Notes: generated from the sequence alone by a model not told the origin. DNA of 64,000 bases from Dyella sp. AtDHG13 (GCF_003201105.1 NZ_QICJ01000011.1:62001-126000); one strand, 5' to 3'. Shown: positions 1 to 9,646, counted from the first letter of the stretch. Numbers and translations are program-made.

Positions 1-837
1 AGGAAGAGCATGGAGAACATCGAGCAGCGCCTCGTTGCCCATGCGCCGGCCGAGCGGCGAACCATGCCGCCGCGCTTGCCTGGCCAGCGCAAGCGCGCGC
101 TGCTTCAGCGGGCGGATGGCCTGCTGATGCGCGCCGACCTGCCGGCGAACCGCGCCATCTATGCCGTCATCGCCGGTGGCGGCGTGCTGCTCGCGCTGGT
201 GGCGTGGTGGCGCATCGGCAGCGCACTGGCCATGCCGCTGGTGCTGGGCCTGTATGGCGCGCTGGTGTGGCTGTGGCTGCGCCGCCGCATCGAGAAGCAA
301 CAGCAGAAGCTGCTGGCGCAGCTGCCGGATTTCCTCGACGGCATGATCCGCATGACCAGCGTGGGCAACAGCCTGCCGATGGCTTTCCAGAGCACCACCA
401 AATCCGTGGCCATGCCGCTGCGCCGCGTGCTGGATCGCACCTTGTCGTCCATGCATGCCGGCGCCGACCTGGATCAGGCGCTGGCCATGGCCTCGCGCCC
501 ATATCACCTCGAAGAGCTGTCGCTGCTGCATGCCGTGTTTGGCATCGGCATGCGCGTGGGTGGCCGGGCCGATCACATCCTGCAGCGCATGAGCGACTTC
601 ATGCGCGACCACGCGCATGCACGCGCGGAGTTGAAGGCGATCACGTCGGAAACGCGCATGTCCGCCTGGGTGCTGGCCCTGCTGCCGGTGGCCGTGTCGG
701 TGTTCATGACGATGGTCGATCCGGCGTTCTTCAAGCCAATGTTCCACGAACCGCTGGGGCACCGGTTTTTGCTCATCGCGCTGGCCTTGGAAGTGAGCGG
801 AGGCTTGTTGCTCTATCGATTGGCCAAGTCGCTCTAG
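1..837 (+). CDS. tadB: Tad pilus assembly inner-membrane protein TadB (5' end probably outside the window)
   Basis: Type II secretion F-domain protein, an inner-membrane platform component of the Tad/Flp pilus machine. The visible part has two adjacent hydrophobic helices, then the cytoplasmic F domain (QLPDFLDGMIRMTSVGNSLP, later GMRVGGRADHIL) and two C-terminal helices. The frame is open to the window edge. An ATG at 10 follows AGGA and would give 275 residues, but TadB proteins usually carry another N-terminal helix and run to about 320 residues, so I infer a 5'-truncated gene. tadC follows 36 nt downstream, then tadD. The family is certain; the start is not. Confidence 0.85.
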   Translation, partial: RKSMENIEQRLVAHAPAERRTMPPRLPGQRKRALLQRADGLLMRADLPANRAIYAVIAGGGVLLALVAWWRIGSALAMPLVLGLYGALVWLWLRRRIEKQQQKLLAQLPDFLDGMIRMTSVGNSLPMAFQSTTKSVAMPLRRVLDRTLSSMHAGADLDQALAMASRPYHLEELSLLHAVFGIGMRVGGRADHILQRMSDFMRDHAHARAELKAITSETRMSAWVLALLPVAVSVFMTMVDPAFFKPMFHEPLGHRFLLIALALEVSGGLLLYRLAKSL

Positions 838-873
838 CCGCACAGCGACGGATTCGTTCACAGGGGGTATGCC

Positions 874-1824
874 GTGGAAACCGGTTGGATCATGGTGATG
901 GCCATCGTGGCCCTGGTGGCAGGCCTTGCCCTGCTAGCCAACGAAGCGGTGCGCCACGTTCGCCAGCGTCGGCTGGAAAGCCGCCTGATCGACCGCGCCC
1001 TGCTCGTGCCGCCCGCGGGCGGCGCGCAGGAAGCCGAGGAAGGCGAGCCCCACGGCTGGAAGGTGGTGATGCAATGGCTGGCGCTGCTGGGCAAGCGTTT
1101 CGAGAGCAGCCGGATCGGCCAGGCGCTGATTACCCCGGAAGACCGGCTGCTGCTGGGGCAGATCAACCGCAACACCGGTGAAGGGCGCGCGATGTTCCTC
1201 GGCCTTCGCCTTGCATTGGCCATGGCCGTGCCGCTGCCCGCCATCCTCTGGTTTGCGCCGGACGGCGCCACTGCTGTGGTGGTCTTTATCGGCGCGGCGG
1301 CCTTTGGACTCATCGCACCCAAGCTGGTGCTCAGCATGTGGGCCAAGCGGCTGCGCAAGCGCGCCGATGACGAACTGCCGCTGCTCATCGACCTGCTGCG
1401 CCTGCTGCAAGGCGTGGGTTTCAGCGTGGACCAGAGCCTGCAGATGGTGGCCGACCGCTTTCAGGAAGCGATGCCGCTGCTGAGCCGCGAAGTGGGCGAC
1501 GCCAACGCGCTGTACCTGCGCGGCCGCTCGCGTATGCAGTCGCTGCACCGCCTGTGCGAGTTCGACAACGACGGACTGAAGAGCCTGGTGCAGATTCTGG
1601 TGCAGGTGCACGAACACGGCGGCGCCGTGCAGGAGCCGCTGCGCCAGTTCGGCGACCGCCTGCGCGAGCAACGCAAACTGCGCATGCGGGAACAGAGCGG
1701 CAAGCTCTCCGTGAAGATGACCGTGGTGATGATGATCACGCTGATACCGGCCTTGATGGTGGTGCTGGCCGGGCCGGCCGTCATCTCGCTGGTCGCGAGC
1801 ATGGCGACATTCAAGGGACATTGA
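874..1824 (+). CDS. tadC: Tad pilus assembly inner-membrane protein TadC
   Basis: Second F-domain protein of the Tad secretion machine, 316 residues, expected to pair with TadB in the inner membrane. An N-terminal helix is followed by a soluble linker, two hydrophobic segments (about 115-155), the F domain (DDELPLLIDLLRLLQGVGFS) and a final membrane helix (VVMMITLIPALMVVLAGPAV). The start is a GTG preceded by AGGGGG. The nearby ATG at 869 is in another frame. Two bases separate its stop from the tadD start, so the genes are co-transcribed. Confidence 0.88.
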   Translation: METGWIMVMAIVALVAGLALLANEAVRHVRQRRLESRLIDRALLVPPAGGAQEAEEGEPHGWKVVMQWLALLGKRFESSRIGQALITPEDRLLLGQINRNTGEGRAMFLGLRLALAMAVPLPAILWFAPDGATAVVVFIGAAAFGLIAPKLVLSMWAKRLRKRADDELPLLIDLLRLLQGVGFSVDQSLQMVADRFQEAMPLLSREVGDANALYLRGRSRMQSLHRLCEFDNDGLKSLVQILVQVHEHGGAVQEPLRQFGDRLREQRKLRMREQSGKLSVKMTVVMMITLIPALMVVLAGPAVISLVASMATFKGH

Positions 1825-1826
1825 GC

Positions 1827-2660
1827 ATGAATCTCCACACTCCTTTCCAACGCCTGATGTTTGCCGCCACGGCCTGCGTGCTGCTCGCCGCCTGCGGCAA
1901 GACGCTGGGTGGCTATCCCAACCATGCACCGACCGCGTCACTGGTCGCGCCGAGCACCGGCGCGCGCGACGACAAGACGGTGTACATGGACCTGATCCGC
2001 CAGATGCAGCAGCAAGGCGCGTACTACGCCTCGCTCGCGCATATCGATGCCTACCGGCAGCGCTACGGCGCCACGCCCGAACTGCGACGCCGCCAGGCGG
2101 ATGCGTTGCGCGCCACGGGGCAACTGGATGCGGCGCGCACCATCTACCGCAGCCTGCTCAGCGGCGAACAGGCAGCCGCGGCATGGCACGGACTCGGGTT
2201 GGTCGAGGCGCAATCGGGTAATGCCGTGGCCGCTGACGAAGCGCTGCTGAAGGCGACCGAACTGGAGCCGGTGAATGCGGCGTATCTCAGCGACCTCGGC
2301 TACGCACGGCTGTGCGACGGACAGACCGCGACCGCAAAAGACCCGCTGGCGATGGCCGCCGAGCTCGATCCCACCAATGCCAAGGTGATCGCCAATCTCG
2401 CGCTGTGGGCCATGCTGACCGGCGACACCACGCGCGCGGACGCCATCATGCAGCGCGGCCAGCTGCCGGCCGACAGCCAGAACGATGTGCGCCGACTCGC
2501 CGTGCAGCTGGCTTCGCGCAAGCCGCGCACGGCGGCGGCGAGCCCTGTCCCTTCGACGCCTGCTAAGCGCACGAACAGCGCACCCGCACCGACGGACGTA
2601 CCCGCCAGCATGCTGCAACGCTTCACTACCGACGCCACCGCTTACGAGGCACGGCCATGA
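1827..2660 (+). CDS. tadD: Tad locus tetratricopeptide lipoprotein TadD
   Basis: 277-residue exported lipoprotein with TPR repeats. The signal peptide ends in a lipobox (LLAAC). Helical TPR units follow, with signatures such as AWHGLGLVEAQSGN and AAYLSDLGYARLCDGQ, and a Pro/Ala-rich tail. TadD-type lipoproteins act as pilotins or assembly factors in Flp pilus biogenesis. The ATG lies 2 nt after the tadC stop, and its own stop overlaps the next start by ATGA, so translation is probably coupled along the operon. Confidence 0.85.
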   Translation: MNLHTPFQRLMFAATACVLLAACGKTLGGYPNHAPTASLVAPSTGARDDKTVYMDLIRQMQQQGAYYASLAHIDAYRQRYGATPELRRRQADALRATGQLDAARTIYRSLLSGEQAAAAWHGLGLVEAQSGNAVAADEALLKATELEPVNAAYLSDLGYARLCDGQTATAKDPLAMAAELDPTNAKVIANLALWAMLTGDTTRADAIMQRGQLPADSQNDVRRLAVQLASRKPRTAAASPVPSTPAKRTNSAPAPTDVPASMLQRFTTDATAYEARP

Positions 2661-3076
2661 TGCTTTCGCACCGCCGTTACCGGTTCGCACTCGCCGCCTT
2701 GATCGCGTGCGCGGCGCCCTTGGGTGCCCATGCACAACAGACGCCGATCACCGGGCAGATGGGAGCACCGGCATCGCCACCGGCAGCTACGCAGCCTTCC
2801 GCCGAAACACCAGCAGCCGCTGCGCAGCCGGCGCCGAACGCCGACGCCGCGCCTGCGGACACCGAAGTGGGCGACGTCACCAGGCAATTGCTGGTCATGC
2901 AGAGGCAAGGCACGCATGCCGGCAAGGCATTGCCCATACCCGGCCAGGAGGCGTCGGCCAGCTATCTGCGCTACTTGAAGAGCTTCGAGCATCCGATCCC
3001 CGAGTTCTACGAGGGGGCGGTATCGAAGAATATCGGCGCAGGCGGCAATACCTCCGGCACGTCCGGCTCGCCATGA
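2657..3076 (+). CDS. DUF3613 domain protein of the Tad locus
   Basis: 139-residue exported protein. It has a Sec signal peptide (ALAALIACAAPLGAHAQ), an Ala/Pro-rich spacer and a C-terminal conserved block (GDVTRQLLVMQRQGTHAGKA, then YLRYLKSFEHPIPEFYE) that I recognise as DUF3613. Small DUF3613 proteins recur beside tadD/tadG genes in Burkholderiales and Xanthomonadales, so a periplasmic role in pilus assembly is inferred. No catalytic motif is visible. It overlaps tadD and the TadG-like gene by 4 nt at each end. Confidence 0.75.
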   Translation: MMLSHRRYRFALAALIACAAPLGAHAQQTPITGQMGAPASPPAATQPSAETPAAAAQPAPNADAAPADTEVGDVTRQLLVMQRQGTHAGKALPIPGQEASASYLRYLKSFEHPIPEFYEGAVSKNIGAGGNTSGTSGSP

Positions 3077-5205
3077 TGCCCATGCCCTTCACCTCTGCCA
3101 CGCGCCCCTCGCGTCGCACACAGCGCGGCGCCACCGCCGTCGGCATGCTACTGATGCTTCTGTTCATGATCAGCATGCTCGGCATCGTCGAGGTGGGTTA
3201 TCTGTATTGGGCCAAGCGCGATACGCAGAAGGTGGCGGACTTGGCGGCGCTGGCGGGGGCGCAGCAACTGAGCGCGTGCACGCCGGGCAATGCGAACAAC
3301 ACCGCCGCCTATGGCAACGCCTATACCGAAAATAAATTCACCAAGGGAACGCTGTCGGTCCAGTGCGGCACATGGGACCCGGTAGCCAATGCGGGCGTTA
3401 GCGATCACTTCAGCGCGACGGCCGCCGGCAGCACGCCCAATGCGGTAAAGGTCGTCGCCCAGCGGCCAGTGCTGCCCATCTGGGGATTCGCCGGCGCGTT
3501 GCCCAGCGTCAGCGCCGAAGCGGTGGCAGCGGGCCAGGAACCCACCGCGGTTTTCAGCATCGGCAGCACGCTGGCCACGGTGAGCGGCAAGTCCCCGCTG
3601 GGCCAGGCGCTGGCGGCGGTCGGACTCAATATCCCTGAGGCATCGCTGGTGGGCTACCAGGGCCTTGCCAATGCCACCATCACGCCATCCGGGCTGCTCA
3701 ACCAGCTTGGCGTGCAGTTGCCCACCAACCTCACCGCTGGCGGGCTCAACCAGTTTCTCGCCTCGTCGGTGCAGGCGCACGCCTTGATCGACGTGCTCAA
3801 TGCCACGGTGATCGCCGCCGGCCAGAAGCAATTGGTGAATGCCAACGCGACACTGGTCAACGCGGTGACGGCCGCCATTGGCAGCGCGCCGGGACAGGTC
3901 ACGCTGGGTTCCAACGGAACCACATCGGGGCTGTTCGCACAGATCACGGCGCCGGATTCGGCGGGTCTGCAATCCGCGCTCAACGCGCAGGTGAGCGCGC
4001 TGCAACTGATCAGCACGGCCATCGCCGTGGCGTCGGGGCAGCATGCATTGAGTGGCAACCTGTCCACGCCAGCCAATGCAATACCCGGACTCAACATCAG
4101 CACGGCGTTTGCCGTCATCGAGCCGCCGCAGATCGGCATTGGCGGCGTGGGTGCCACGGCCTCGACCGCGCAGGTGCGCGCCTTCGTCCATGTACAACTC
4201 AGTTCCAGCAGCGTGCCCTTGATCGGCACGCTGCTGAGCCCGCTTGCGACGATCAGCCTCGACCTGCCCATCGCCATCGATCTGGTCAATGCGCAGGCGA
4301 CGGTAGCCAGCCTGTGCACCAAGACGGATGGAAGCCCGGAAACGGCCACGTTCAACGTGAAGTCCTCCATCCTGCAGATGTGCGTGGGCGGCATCAGCCA
4401 GGCCAGCGCCTTCAGCACGGCGGGCAGCTGCGCGCAGATTCCCATCACCAACAACAATCCGCTCCTGACGGTGAAGACGGGCACGGCCACACTCGCGAGC
4501 GTGGGCCACCCTTTCACGCTGACTGGCCTGACATCCCAAGGAACAGGAACGCTCGCCGCCGGCCAGTCCGCCAACATTCCCTCCGATGGCACGCCGCTCG
4601 ACATCGGCTCGGCCGTGAGCAACTTGTTCACCGCGCTGACGACCGCCTTGATCACGCAGTCGACCACGCCATCGAACTCATCCACGATCTCGCTGCCTCT
4701 GGCCACGGACCTGTGGAACAACAACGCCGCTGCCCACACGGGGCTCACTCCCAACCTCAATCAGCTGCAGGCAGCGCTGAACCAACTGTCGAGCAGCACG
4801 GCGGGCTTGCAGGGCTTCCTGCAGAACACCACGAGCCAGGTGGGCAACATCCTGGGAAGCACCCTGACACTCAATGTTCCGGGACTGCTCACCGGGACCA
4901 GCAACGTGCTGGGCGGGGTGGTCAATCTGCTCGGCGGCATCGTTACCCAGACAGGGTGCGCGCTGGGTGGACAGTCTTCCTGCATCGCGGCCATCCAGAC
5001 CGCCATGAATGGTGGAACGACGGCGCTCCCCAATAGCCTCGTGGCCGTGCTTGGTTTCGTCGTACAGGCGCTGCAAGGGCCGCTCAACAACCTCGGTTCG
5101 CAGGTCCTCACGCCGCTGCTCACCAATGCGCTGGGCATCAACCTGGGCGTCAGCACCGTCACGTTGCAGTCATTGCAATGCCACGGTGTGCAGTTGGTCT
5201 ACTAG
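3073..5205 (+). CDS. TadG-like pilus-locus protein, 710 residues
   Basis: Last gene of the Tad operon. The N terminus has a short basic stretch and one membrane helix (TAVGMLLMLLFMISMLGIVE) followed by YWAKRDTQKVADLAALAGAQ, the usual start of TadE/TadG-like proteins anchored in the inner membrane. The remaining 650 residues are a low-charge, Ser/Thr/Asn/Gly-rich extracytoplasmic region with several Cys residues. I see no vWA metal-binding motif (DxSxS), unlike many TadG proteins. The ATG overlaps the preceding stop (ATGA). The same frame is open back to 2485, but that part is a shadow of the upstream genes. Confidence 0.75.
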   Translation: MMPMPFTSATRPSRRTQRGATAVGMLLMLLFMISMLGIVEVGYLYWAKRDTQKVADLAALAGAQQLSACTPGNANNTAAYGNAYTENKFTKGTLSVQCGTWDPVANAGVSDHFSATAAGSTPNAVKVVAQRPVLPIWGFAGALPSVSAEAVAAGQEPTAVFSIGSTLATVSGKSPLGQALAAVGLNIPEASLVGYQGLANATITPSGLLNQLGVQLPTNLTAGGLNQFLASSVQAHALIDVLNATVIAAGQKQLVNANATLVNAVTAAIGSAPGQVTLGSNGTTSGLFAQITAPDSAGLQSALNAQVSALQLISTAIAVASGQHALSGNLSTPANAIPGLNISTAFAVIEPPQIGIGGVGATASTAQVRAFVHVQLSSSSVPLIGTLLSPLATISLDLPIAIDLVNAQATVASLCTKTDGSPETATFNVKSSILQMCVGGISQASAFSTAGSCAQIPITNNNPLLTVKTGTATLASVGHPFTLTGLTSQGTGTLAAGQSANIPSDGTPLDIGSAVSNLFTALTTALITQSTTPSNSSTISLPLATDLWNNNAAAHTGLTPNLNQLQAALNQLSSSTAGLQGFLQNTTSQVGNILGSTLTLNVPGLLTGTSNVLGGVVNLLGGIVTQTGCALGGQSSCIAAIQTAMNGGTTALPNSLVAVLGFVVQALQGPLNNLGSQVLTPLLTNALGINLGVSTVTLQSLQCHGVQLVY

Positions 5206-5330
5206 TTGTAGGCCCGCGCCCCTTGACCCTCCCCGGCAGACCCTTAGACTGTCCCGGATGGCTCGGCCATGGAGGGGAATGCGCGCCCAGCGCGCCCCGG
5301 GGCCGGCCACGATCAGAGGGGAATGACGGG

Positions 5331-6080
5331 ATGAAGGCTTTGACTCGCAGCGCGAGCCCGCGGCGTGTGCTGTTCGCGATCGGCACCATGGTCCTGATGG
5401 CCACGTCGGCCTGCGCCAGCGCACCCGCCACCACCAACAACCCGTTGCCCCAGGCGACGGCCGCGCAGGCCACGCCGGCTGCCCAGCCGCGGGTGCCGCT
5501 GAGTACGGTGGAGAGCCTGCGCCAGCTGATCGACAACCATCAGCTCACCGAGATGCGCACGACGTACAACAGCACCTATGGCGCGAGCCTGCTGTTCCGT
5601 CCGGAAACGCTGGGCTATTACGTGGTGCTGTTCCACGGCAAGGAATTCTGGCGCGTGATGCAGACCGATTCCTTCGACGAGGCCGAAAGCCTTTACCGCA
5701 CCTTCGTGTCGCAGACGCAGACGCTGGGCCAGGTGGAGATCGACACCACGCGCCTGGATGCCGGCAACAAGTACGCCGAGCACATGATCGCGGTGAACGA
5801 GGCCAAGCTGCGCAGCCTGCAGCAGGACGCGAACAACCAGCAGCAGCAGGCCCGCCAGGTGGCCGAAGCGCAGGAGCAGGCCCGTCAGCAGGCCGTCACG
5901 CTCAGCAGCGACCTGCACAACACCAATGCGCAGCTCGAAGCGGTGAAGCAGCAGGTGCGCGCGCTGGAAGCCATGCAGGCCAACCCCGCGCTGGTGCTGC
6001 CCACGCCGGCGCCCGCCCCGGCAAGCACCACCGCCACGCCGGCCGCGCAGCCCCAGCAGCCGCCCGCCGCGTCGCCCTGA
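5331..6080 (+). CDS. DUF2968 family exported protein
   Basis: 249-residue exported protein with a hydrophobic signal segment ending near ATSAC, a weak lipobox, so a lipoprotein is possible. The conserved part (SLRQLIDNHQLTEMRTTYNS, GYYVVLFHGKEFWRVMQTD) matches DUF2968. A long Gln-rich coiled coil (about 150-215) and a Pro/Ala tail follow. The function is unknown. The ATG follows a GAGGGGAATGACGGG leader. A strong intrinsic terminator lies 29 nt after the stop, so this is probably a single-gene unit. Confidence 0.7.
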   Translation: MKALTRSASPRRVLFAIGTMVLMATSACASAPATTNNPLPQATAAQATPAAQPRVPLSTVESLRQLIDNHQLTEMRTTYNSTYGASLLFRPETLGYYVVLFHGKEFWRVMQTDSFDEAESLYRTFVSQTQTLGQVEIDTTRLDAGNKYAEHMIAVNEAKLRSLQQDANNQQQQARQVAEAQEQARQQAVTLSSDLHNTNAQLEAVKQQVRALEAMQANPALVLPTPAPAPASTTATPAAQPQQPPAASP

Positions 6081-6108
6081 TTCGCAGGAAATCAGCGCAA
6101 GACTCTGA

Positions 6109-6145
6109 CCGCCGCGTCCTCACGGATCGCGGCGGTTTTGTTTTT
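6109..6145 (+). terminator. Rho-independent terminator after the DUF2968 gene
   Basis: Perfect 8-bp stem CCGCCGCG/CGCGGCGG with an 11-nt loop, followed by TTTTGTTTTT. It sits 29 nt downstream of the stop codon and closes the unit before the first S10 peptidase. Confidence 0.9.
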
Positions 6146-6344
6146 GCGACGCGGCGGAACACGACGAAGCGACCGCGCGTTCGATCGATGTACCCGCAAT
6201 TCCCTGCGTCCGCACTGGGCTGACCAGCATCTCACCGCGAAATTCGTCAGCCAAAAGCAAGCCAACCAGTACTTTTGTCACGGTCGCCGGCGCGCTCCCG
6301 TTTGCATACTCGGGGCTTACATCGATCCAACCCCGGGGAGCTCC

Positions 6345-7889
6345 ATGCGTCGCCTTCTGACCCTGCTGATGGCCGGCAGCCTCGCGCTGTCGCCGTTTTC
6401 CATGACGCTGGCCAAGGACAAGCCAGCCGACAAACAAGCCGATGCCAGCAAGGACGACGAGGTCAAAGCGCCCAGCACCGAAACCGCCGTGCGCACCAAA
6501 CACAGCGTGAGCATCAACGGCCATTCGGTGTCCTACACCGCCACGGCCGGCACGGTGATCATCCGCGACGACAAGGGCGAGCCGCAGGCTAGCGTGTTCT
6601 ACGTGGCCTATACGGTGGACACCGGCAAGCCGGAGAAGCGGCCGGTGACGTTCCTCTACAACGGCGGCCCCGGGTCGTCGTCGATGTGGCTGCACATGGG
6701 CTCGTTCGGCCCGGTGCGCATCGCCACCGACAGCCCGGCCGCCACCGCGCCCGCGCCGTACAAGCTGGTGGCGAACAGCGACAGCCTGCTCGACAAGACC
6801 GACCTGGTCTTTATCGATGCGGTGGGCACGGGCTATTCGCGGCCGCTCGGCAAGGCCGAGGGCAAGGATTTCTGGGGCGTGGACCAGGACGTGTCGGCGT
6901 TTGCGCGCGCCATCCAGCGCTACGTGACGCTCAACAACCGCTGGAACTCGCCGAAGTTCCTCTACGGCGAAAGCTACGGCACCACGCGCTCGGGCGCGCT
7001 GGTGGATGCGCTGCAGGACAAGGGCATGTCGTTCAACGGCGTGATCATCATGTCCTCCATCCTCAACTATGGCATGCGCATGCCGGGCTACGACGAGATG
7101 TTCATCGGCTACGTGCCGAGCTATGCGGCCGCCGCGTGGTACCACAACAAGCTCGCCAACAAGCCTGCGGACCTGAAGGCCTATCTCGACCAGGTGCGTG
7201 CGTTCGCTCGTGGCCCGTATGCCACGGCATTGGCGAAGGGCCAGGACGTGCCGCCCGCGGAAGCCGATGCCGTGGCGCGCCAGCTGGCCGCCTACACCGG
7301 CCTCTCGGCGGAGTACATCAAGGAGGCGAACCTGCGCGTGGACCCGTCGCGCTTCCGCAAGGAACTGCTACGCAACGAACGCCGCACCATTGGCCGCTAT
7401 GACGTTCGCTTCGAGGGCGTGGACGAGGATTCCGCAGGTGAAGTGCCCGATTACGATGCGTCGGACACGGGCATCAGCGGCGCCTTCGTCACCGCGTTCC
7501 ACGACTACGTGAGCAACCAGCTCAACTATCACAGCGACCTGGACTATCGCCCGACGTTTGGCGACACCGGCAAGGCGTGGGACTGGAAGCACCAGGCCGC
7601 GGGCATCAAACGTCCGCTGCAGACGGCCTACGTGGCCGGCGACCTTGCGCACGCCATGCGCACCAATCCGCACCTGCAGTTGTTGTCGATCAACGGCTAC
7701 TACGATTTCGCCACGCCGTTCTTCAACACCGAGTACGACATCGCGCACATGAACCTGGAGCCGTCGCTGCGCGGCAACGTGCATTTCCTGTACTACCCGT
7801 CGGGGCACATGATCTACCTCAACACCGAAGCGCTGCAGCAGCTCAAGAGCGATCTGGCGCGGTATTACGACGCGACGACGCATTCGTAG
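6345..7889 (+). CDS. S10 family serine carboxypeptidase, first paralogue
   Basis: 514-residue exported peptidase. The signal peptide (LLTLLMAGSLALSPFSMTLA) is followed by a Lys/Asp-rich spacer and the S10 alpha/beta-hydrolase fold. The oxyanion loop is NGGPGSSS; the nucleophile Ser210 lies in GESYG. The likely acid is Asp454 (NGYYDFATP) and the base His488 (YPSGHMIY). The family removes C-terminal residues from peptides; a periplasmic or secreted location is inferred. GGGGAG precedes the ATG. A paralogue with the same spacing of motifs lies 197 nt downstream, so the pair looks like a tandem duplication. The intervening space is largely a REP-like repeat. Confidence 0.88.
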   Translation: MRRLLTLLMAGSLALSPFSMTLAKDKPADKQADASKDDEVKAPSTETAVRTKHSVSINGHSVSYTATAGTVIIRDDKGEPQASVFYVAYTVDTGKPEKRPVTFLYNGGPGSSSMWLHMGSFGPVRIATDSPAATAPAPYKLVANSDSLLDKTDLVFIDAVGTGYSRPLGKAEGKDFWGVDQDVSAFARAIQRYVTLNNRWNSPKFLYGESYGTTRSGALVDALQDKGMSFNGVIIMSSILNYGMRMPGYDEMFIGYVPSYAAAAWYHNKLANKPADLKAYLDQVRAFARGPYATALAKGQDVPPAEADAVARQLAAYTGLSAEYIKEANLRVDPSRFRKELLRNERRTIGRYDVRFEGVDEDSAGEVPDYDASDTGISGAFVTAFHDYVSNQLNYHSDLDYRPTFGDTGKAWDWKHQAAGIKRPLQTAYVAGDLAHAMRTNPHLQLLSINGYYDFATPFFNTEYDIAHMNLEPSLRGNVHFLYYPSGHMIYLNTEALQQLKSDLARYYDATTHS

Positions 7890-7913
7890 TGCTCAGTGCG
7901 GACTTCCATCCTG

Positions 7914-8035
7914 CCTCACCGTCATTCCCGCGAAAGCGGAAGGCGTCTTTCAACAGCCGAAAGGCTGGTCATCCAGTGACTTTCGTGCCGGCCCAAAAGC
8001 GCTGGATCCCCGCCTGCGCGGGGATGACGGTGAGG
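7914..8035. repeat. REP-like intergenic palindrome (copy 1)
   Basis: Outer arms CCTCACCGTCATTCCCGCG and CGCGGGGATGACGGTGAGG flank an internal module (7948-7978) that recurs in inverted orientation at 35352-35382. It lies between the two S10 peptidase genes. It has no coding potential, and the hairpin could affect mRNA processing between the genes. Confidence 0.8.
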
Positions 8036-8086
8036 AAACGACATACGCATCGACAGCCCTGATTTGGCTCCAAGGAAACCACTGAC

Positions 8087-9646
8087 ATGCGCCACTTCCC
8101 CTTCGCATCACTCGCCCTTGCCACGATCCTCGCGCTGGGCACCCTGCCGCTGCACGCCGCCGATACGCCCAAGGACGCGCCCAAGTCCGAACAGGGCGAC
8201 AAGGACAAGAAGGCCGACGAAAACGAGCAGCCCGCGCCGCCCGAACATGCGTCGGTAACCAGGCACAGCGTACGCGTGGGCAATCGCAGCATCAGCTACA
8301 CCGCCACCGCCGGTCGCCTCACCATCCGCGACGACAAGGGCAAGCCGACGGTGAGCTTCTTCTACGTCGCTTACACCACCGACGGCGGCAAGAACAGCAA
8401 GCGGCCGGTGACGTTCTTCTACAACGGCGGCCCAGGCTCTTCGTCGATGTGGCTGCACATGGGCTCGTTCGGGCCGGTGCGCGTGGCCAACGATGGCGAC
8501 AAGCCGATTCCGCCCGCGCCGTATCACTGGGTACCCAATGACCAGAGCCTGCTGGACAAGAGCGACCTGGTATTCATCGATGCGCCGGGCACCGGCTATT
8601 CGCGCCTGGTGGGCAAGACCGAGGGCAAGGACGTGTGGGGCGTGGACCAGGATGCCGAGGCATTCAACAAGTTCGTCACCCGCTACGTCAGCGTGAACAA
8701 CCGCTGGAACTCGCCCAAGTTCCTGTTCGGCGAGAGCTACGGCACCACGCGCTCCGCCGTGCTGGTGAAGTCGCTGCAGGAAAGCGGCATGGAGTTCAAC
8801 GGCGTCATCCTGATGTCGTCCATTCTCGATTTCTCCGTCGCCGCGCCGGGCATCGATCACGGTTACATCGTGAACCTGCCGACGGAAGCGGCGATTGCCT
8901 GGTACCACAACAAGGTGCCGAACAAGCCGGCGGACATCAAAACCTTCCTTGACGAAGTGCGCCGCTTCGCCTCGGGCGACTACACGCTGGCATTGGCCAA
9001 GGGCGATGCCATCGACCCGGCCGAAGCCGATCGCGTGGCCAACCAGATGAGCCGCTACCTGGGCATCTCGCCACAGTACATCAAGGAAGCCAACCTGCGC
9101 GTCAGCCCCAGCCGTTTCCGCAAGGAATTGCTGCGCGACCAGCGCCTGACCGTGGGACGTCTGGACGGCCGTTTCCAGGGCATCGACCCGGACGCCGCCG
9201 GCGAGACGCCCGATGGCGACACCGCCAGCGATGCGATCACCGGCGCCTACGTGGCGGCGTTCAACCAGTACGCCGCGACGGAACTCAAGTTCACCGACGA
9301 TCGCCCGTACCTGCCCAACAACTACGCCGCCATCGGCAAGAACTGGGACTGGAAGCGCAAGAAGAACGGCGGCTGGCTGCAGGCCACCTACGTGGGCGAC
9401 GACCTGGGCGATGCCATGCGCCGCAACCCGCACCTGAAGGTGTTCTCCGCAAACGGGTACTATGACCTGGCCACGCCGTTCTACGCGACCGAATTCGACC
9501 TCACCCACCTCGGGCTGGAGCCGGCGGAACGCAAGAACATCTCCTACGGCTTCTATCCGTCCGGTCACATGATCTATCTCGACCCGACCTCGCTGCAGGA
9601 GACCAAGGCGGACCTGTCCCGTTTCTATGATGACGCAGCACCGTGA
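8087..9646 (+). CDS. S10 family serine carboxypeptidase, second paralogue
   Basis: 519-residue paralogue of the upstream gene, with the same architecture: a signal peptide (LALATILALGTLPLHA), a charged spacer, NGGPGSSS, nucleophile Ser217 in GESYG, NGYYDLATP and YPSGHMIY. Expected to be an exported serine carboxypeptidase. Most differences from the first copy are in surface loops and the spacer, so the duplication is probably not recent. Its stop overlaps the GTG start of the phosphoesterase gene (GTGA), indicating coupled translation of peptidase and phosphatase. Confidence 0.88.
   Translation: MRHFPFASLALATILALGTLPLHAADTPKDAPKSEQGDKDKKADENEQPAPPEHASVTRHSVRVGNRSISYTATAGRLTIRDDKGKPTVSFFYVAYTTDGGKNSKRPVTFFYNGGPGSSSMWLHMGSFGPVRVANDGDKPIPPAPYHWVPNDQSLLDKSDLVFIDAPGTGYSRLVGKTEGKDVWGVDQDAEAFNKFVTRYVSVNNRWNSPKFLFGESYGTTRSAVLVKSLQESGMEFNGVILMSSILDFSVAAPGIDHGYIVNLPTEAAIAWYHNKVPNKPADIKTFLDEVRRFASGDYTLALAKGDAIDPAEADRVANQMSRYLGISPQYIKEANLRVSPSRFRKELLRDQRLTVGRLDGRFQGIDPDAAGETPDGDTASDAITGAYVAAFNQYAATELKFTDDRPYLPNNYAAIGKNWDWKRKKNGGWLQATYVGDDLGDAMRRNPHLKVFSANGYYDLATPFYATEFDLTHLGLEPAERKNISYGFYPSGHMIYLDPTSLQETKADLSRFYDDAAP

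Noticed and set aside
869-880. An ATG start for tadC at 869
   Set aside because: It is in a different frame from the TadC product. The GTG at 874 is the in-frame start.
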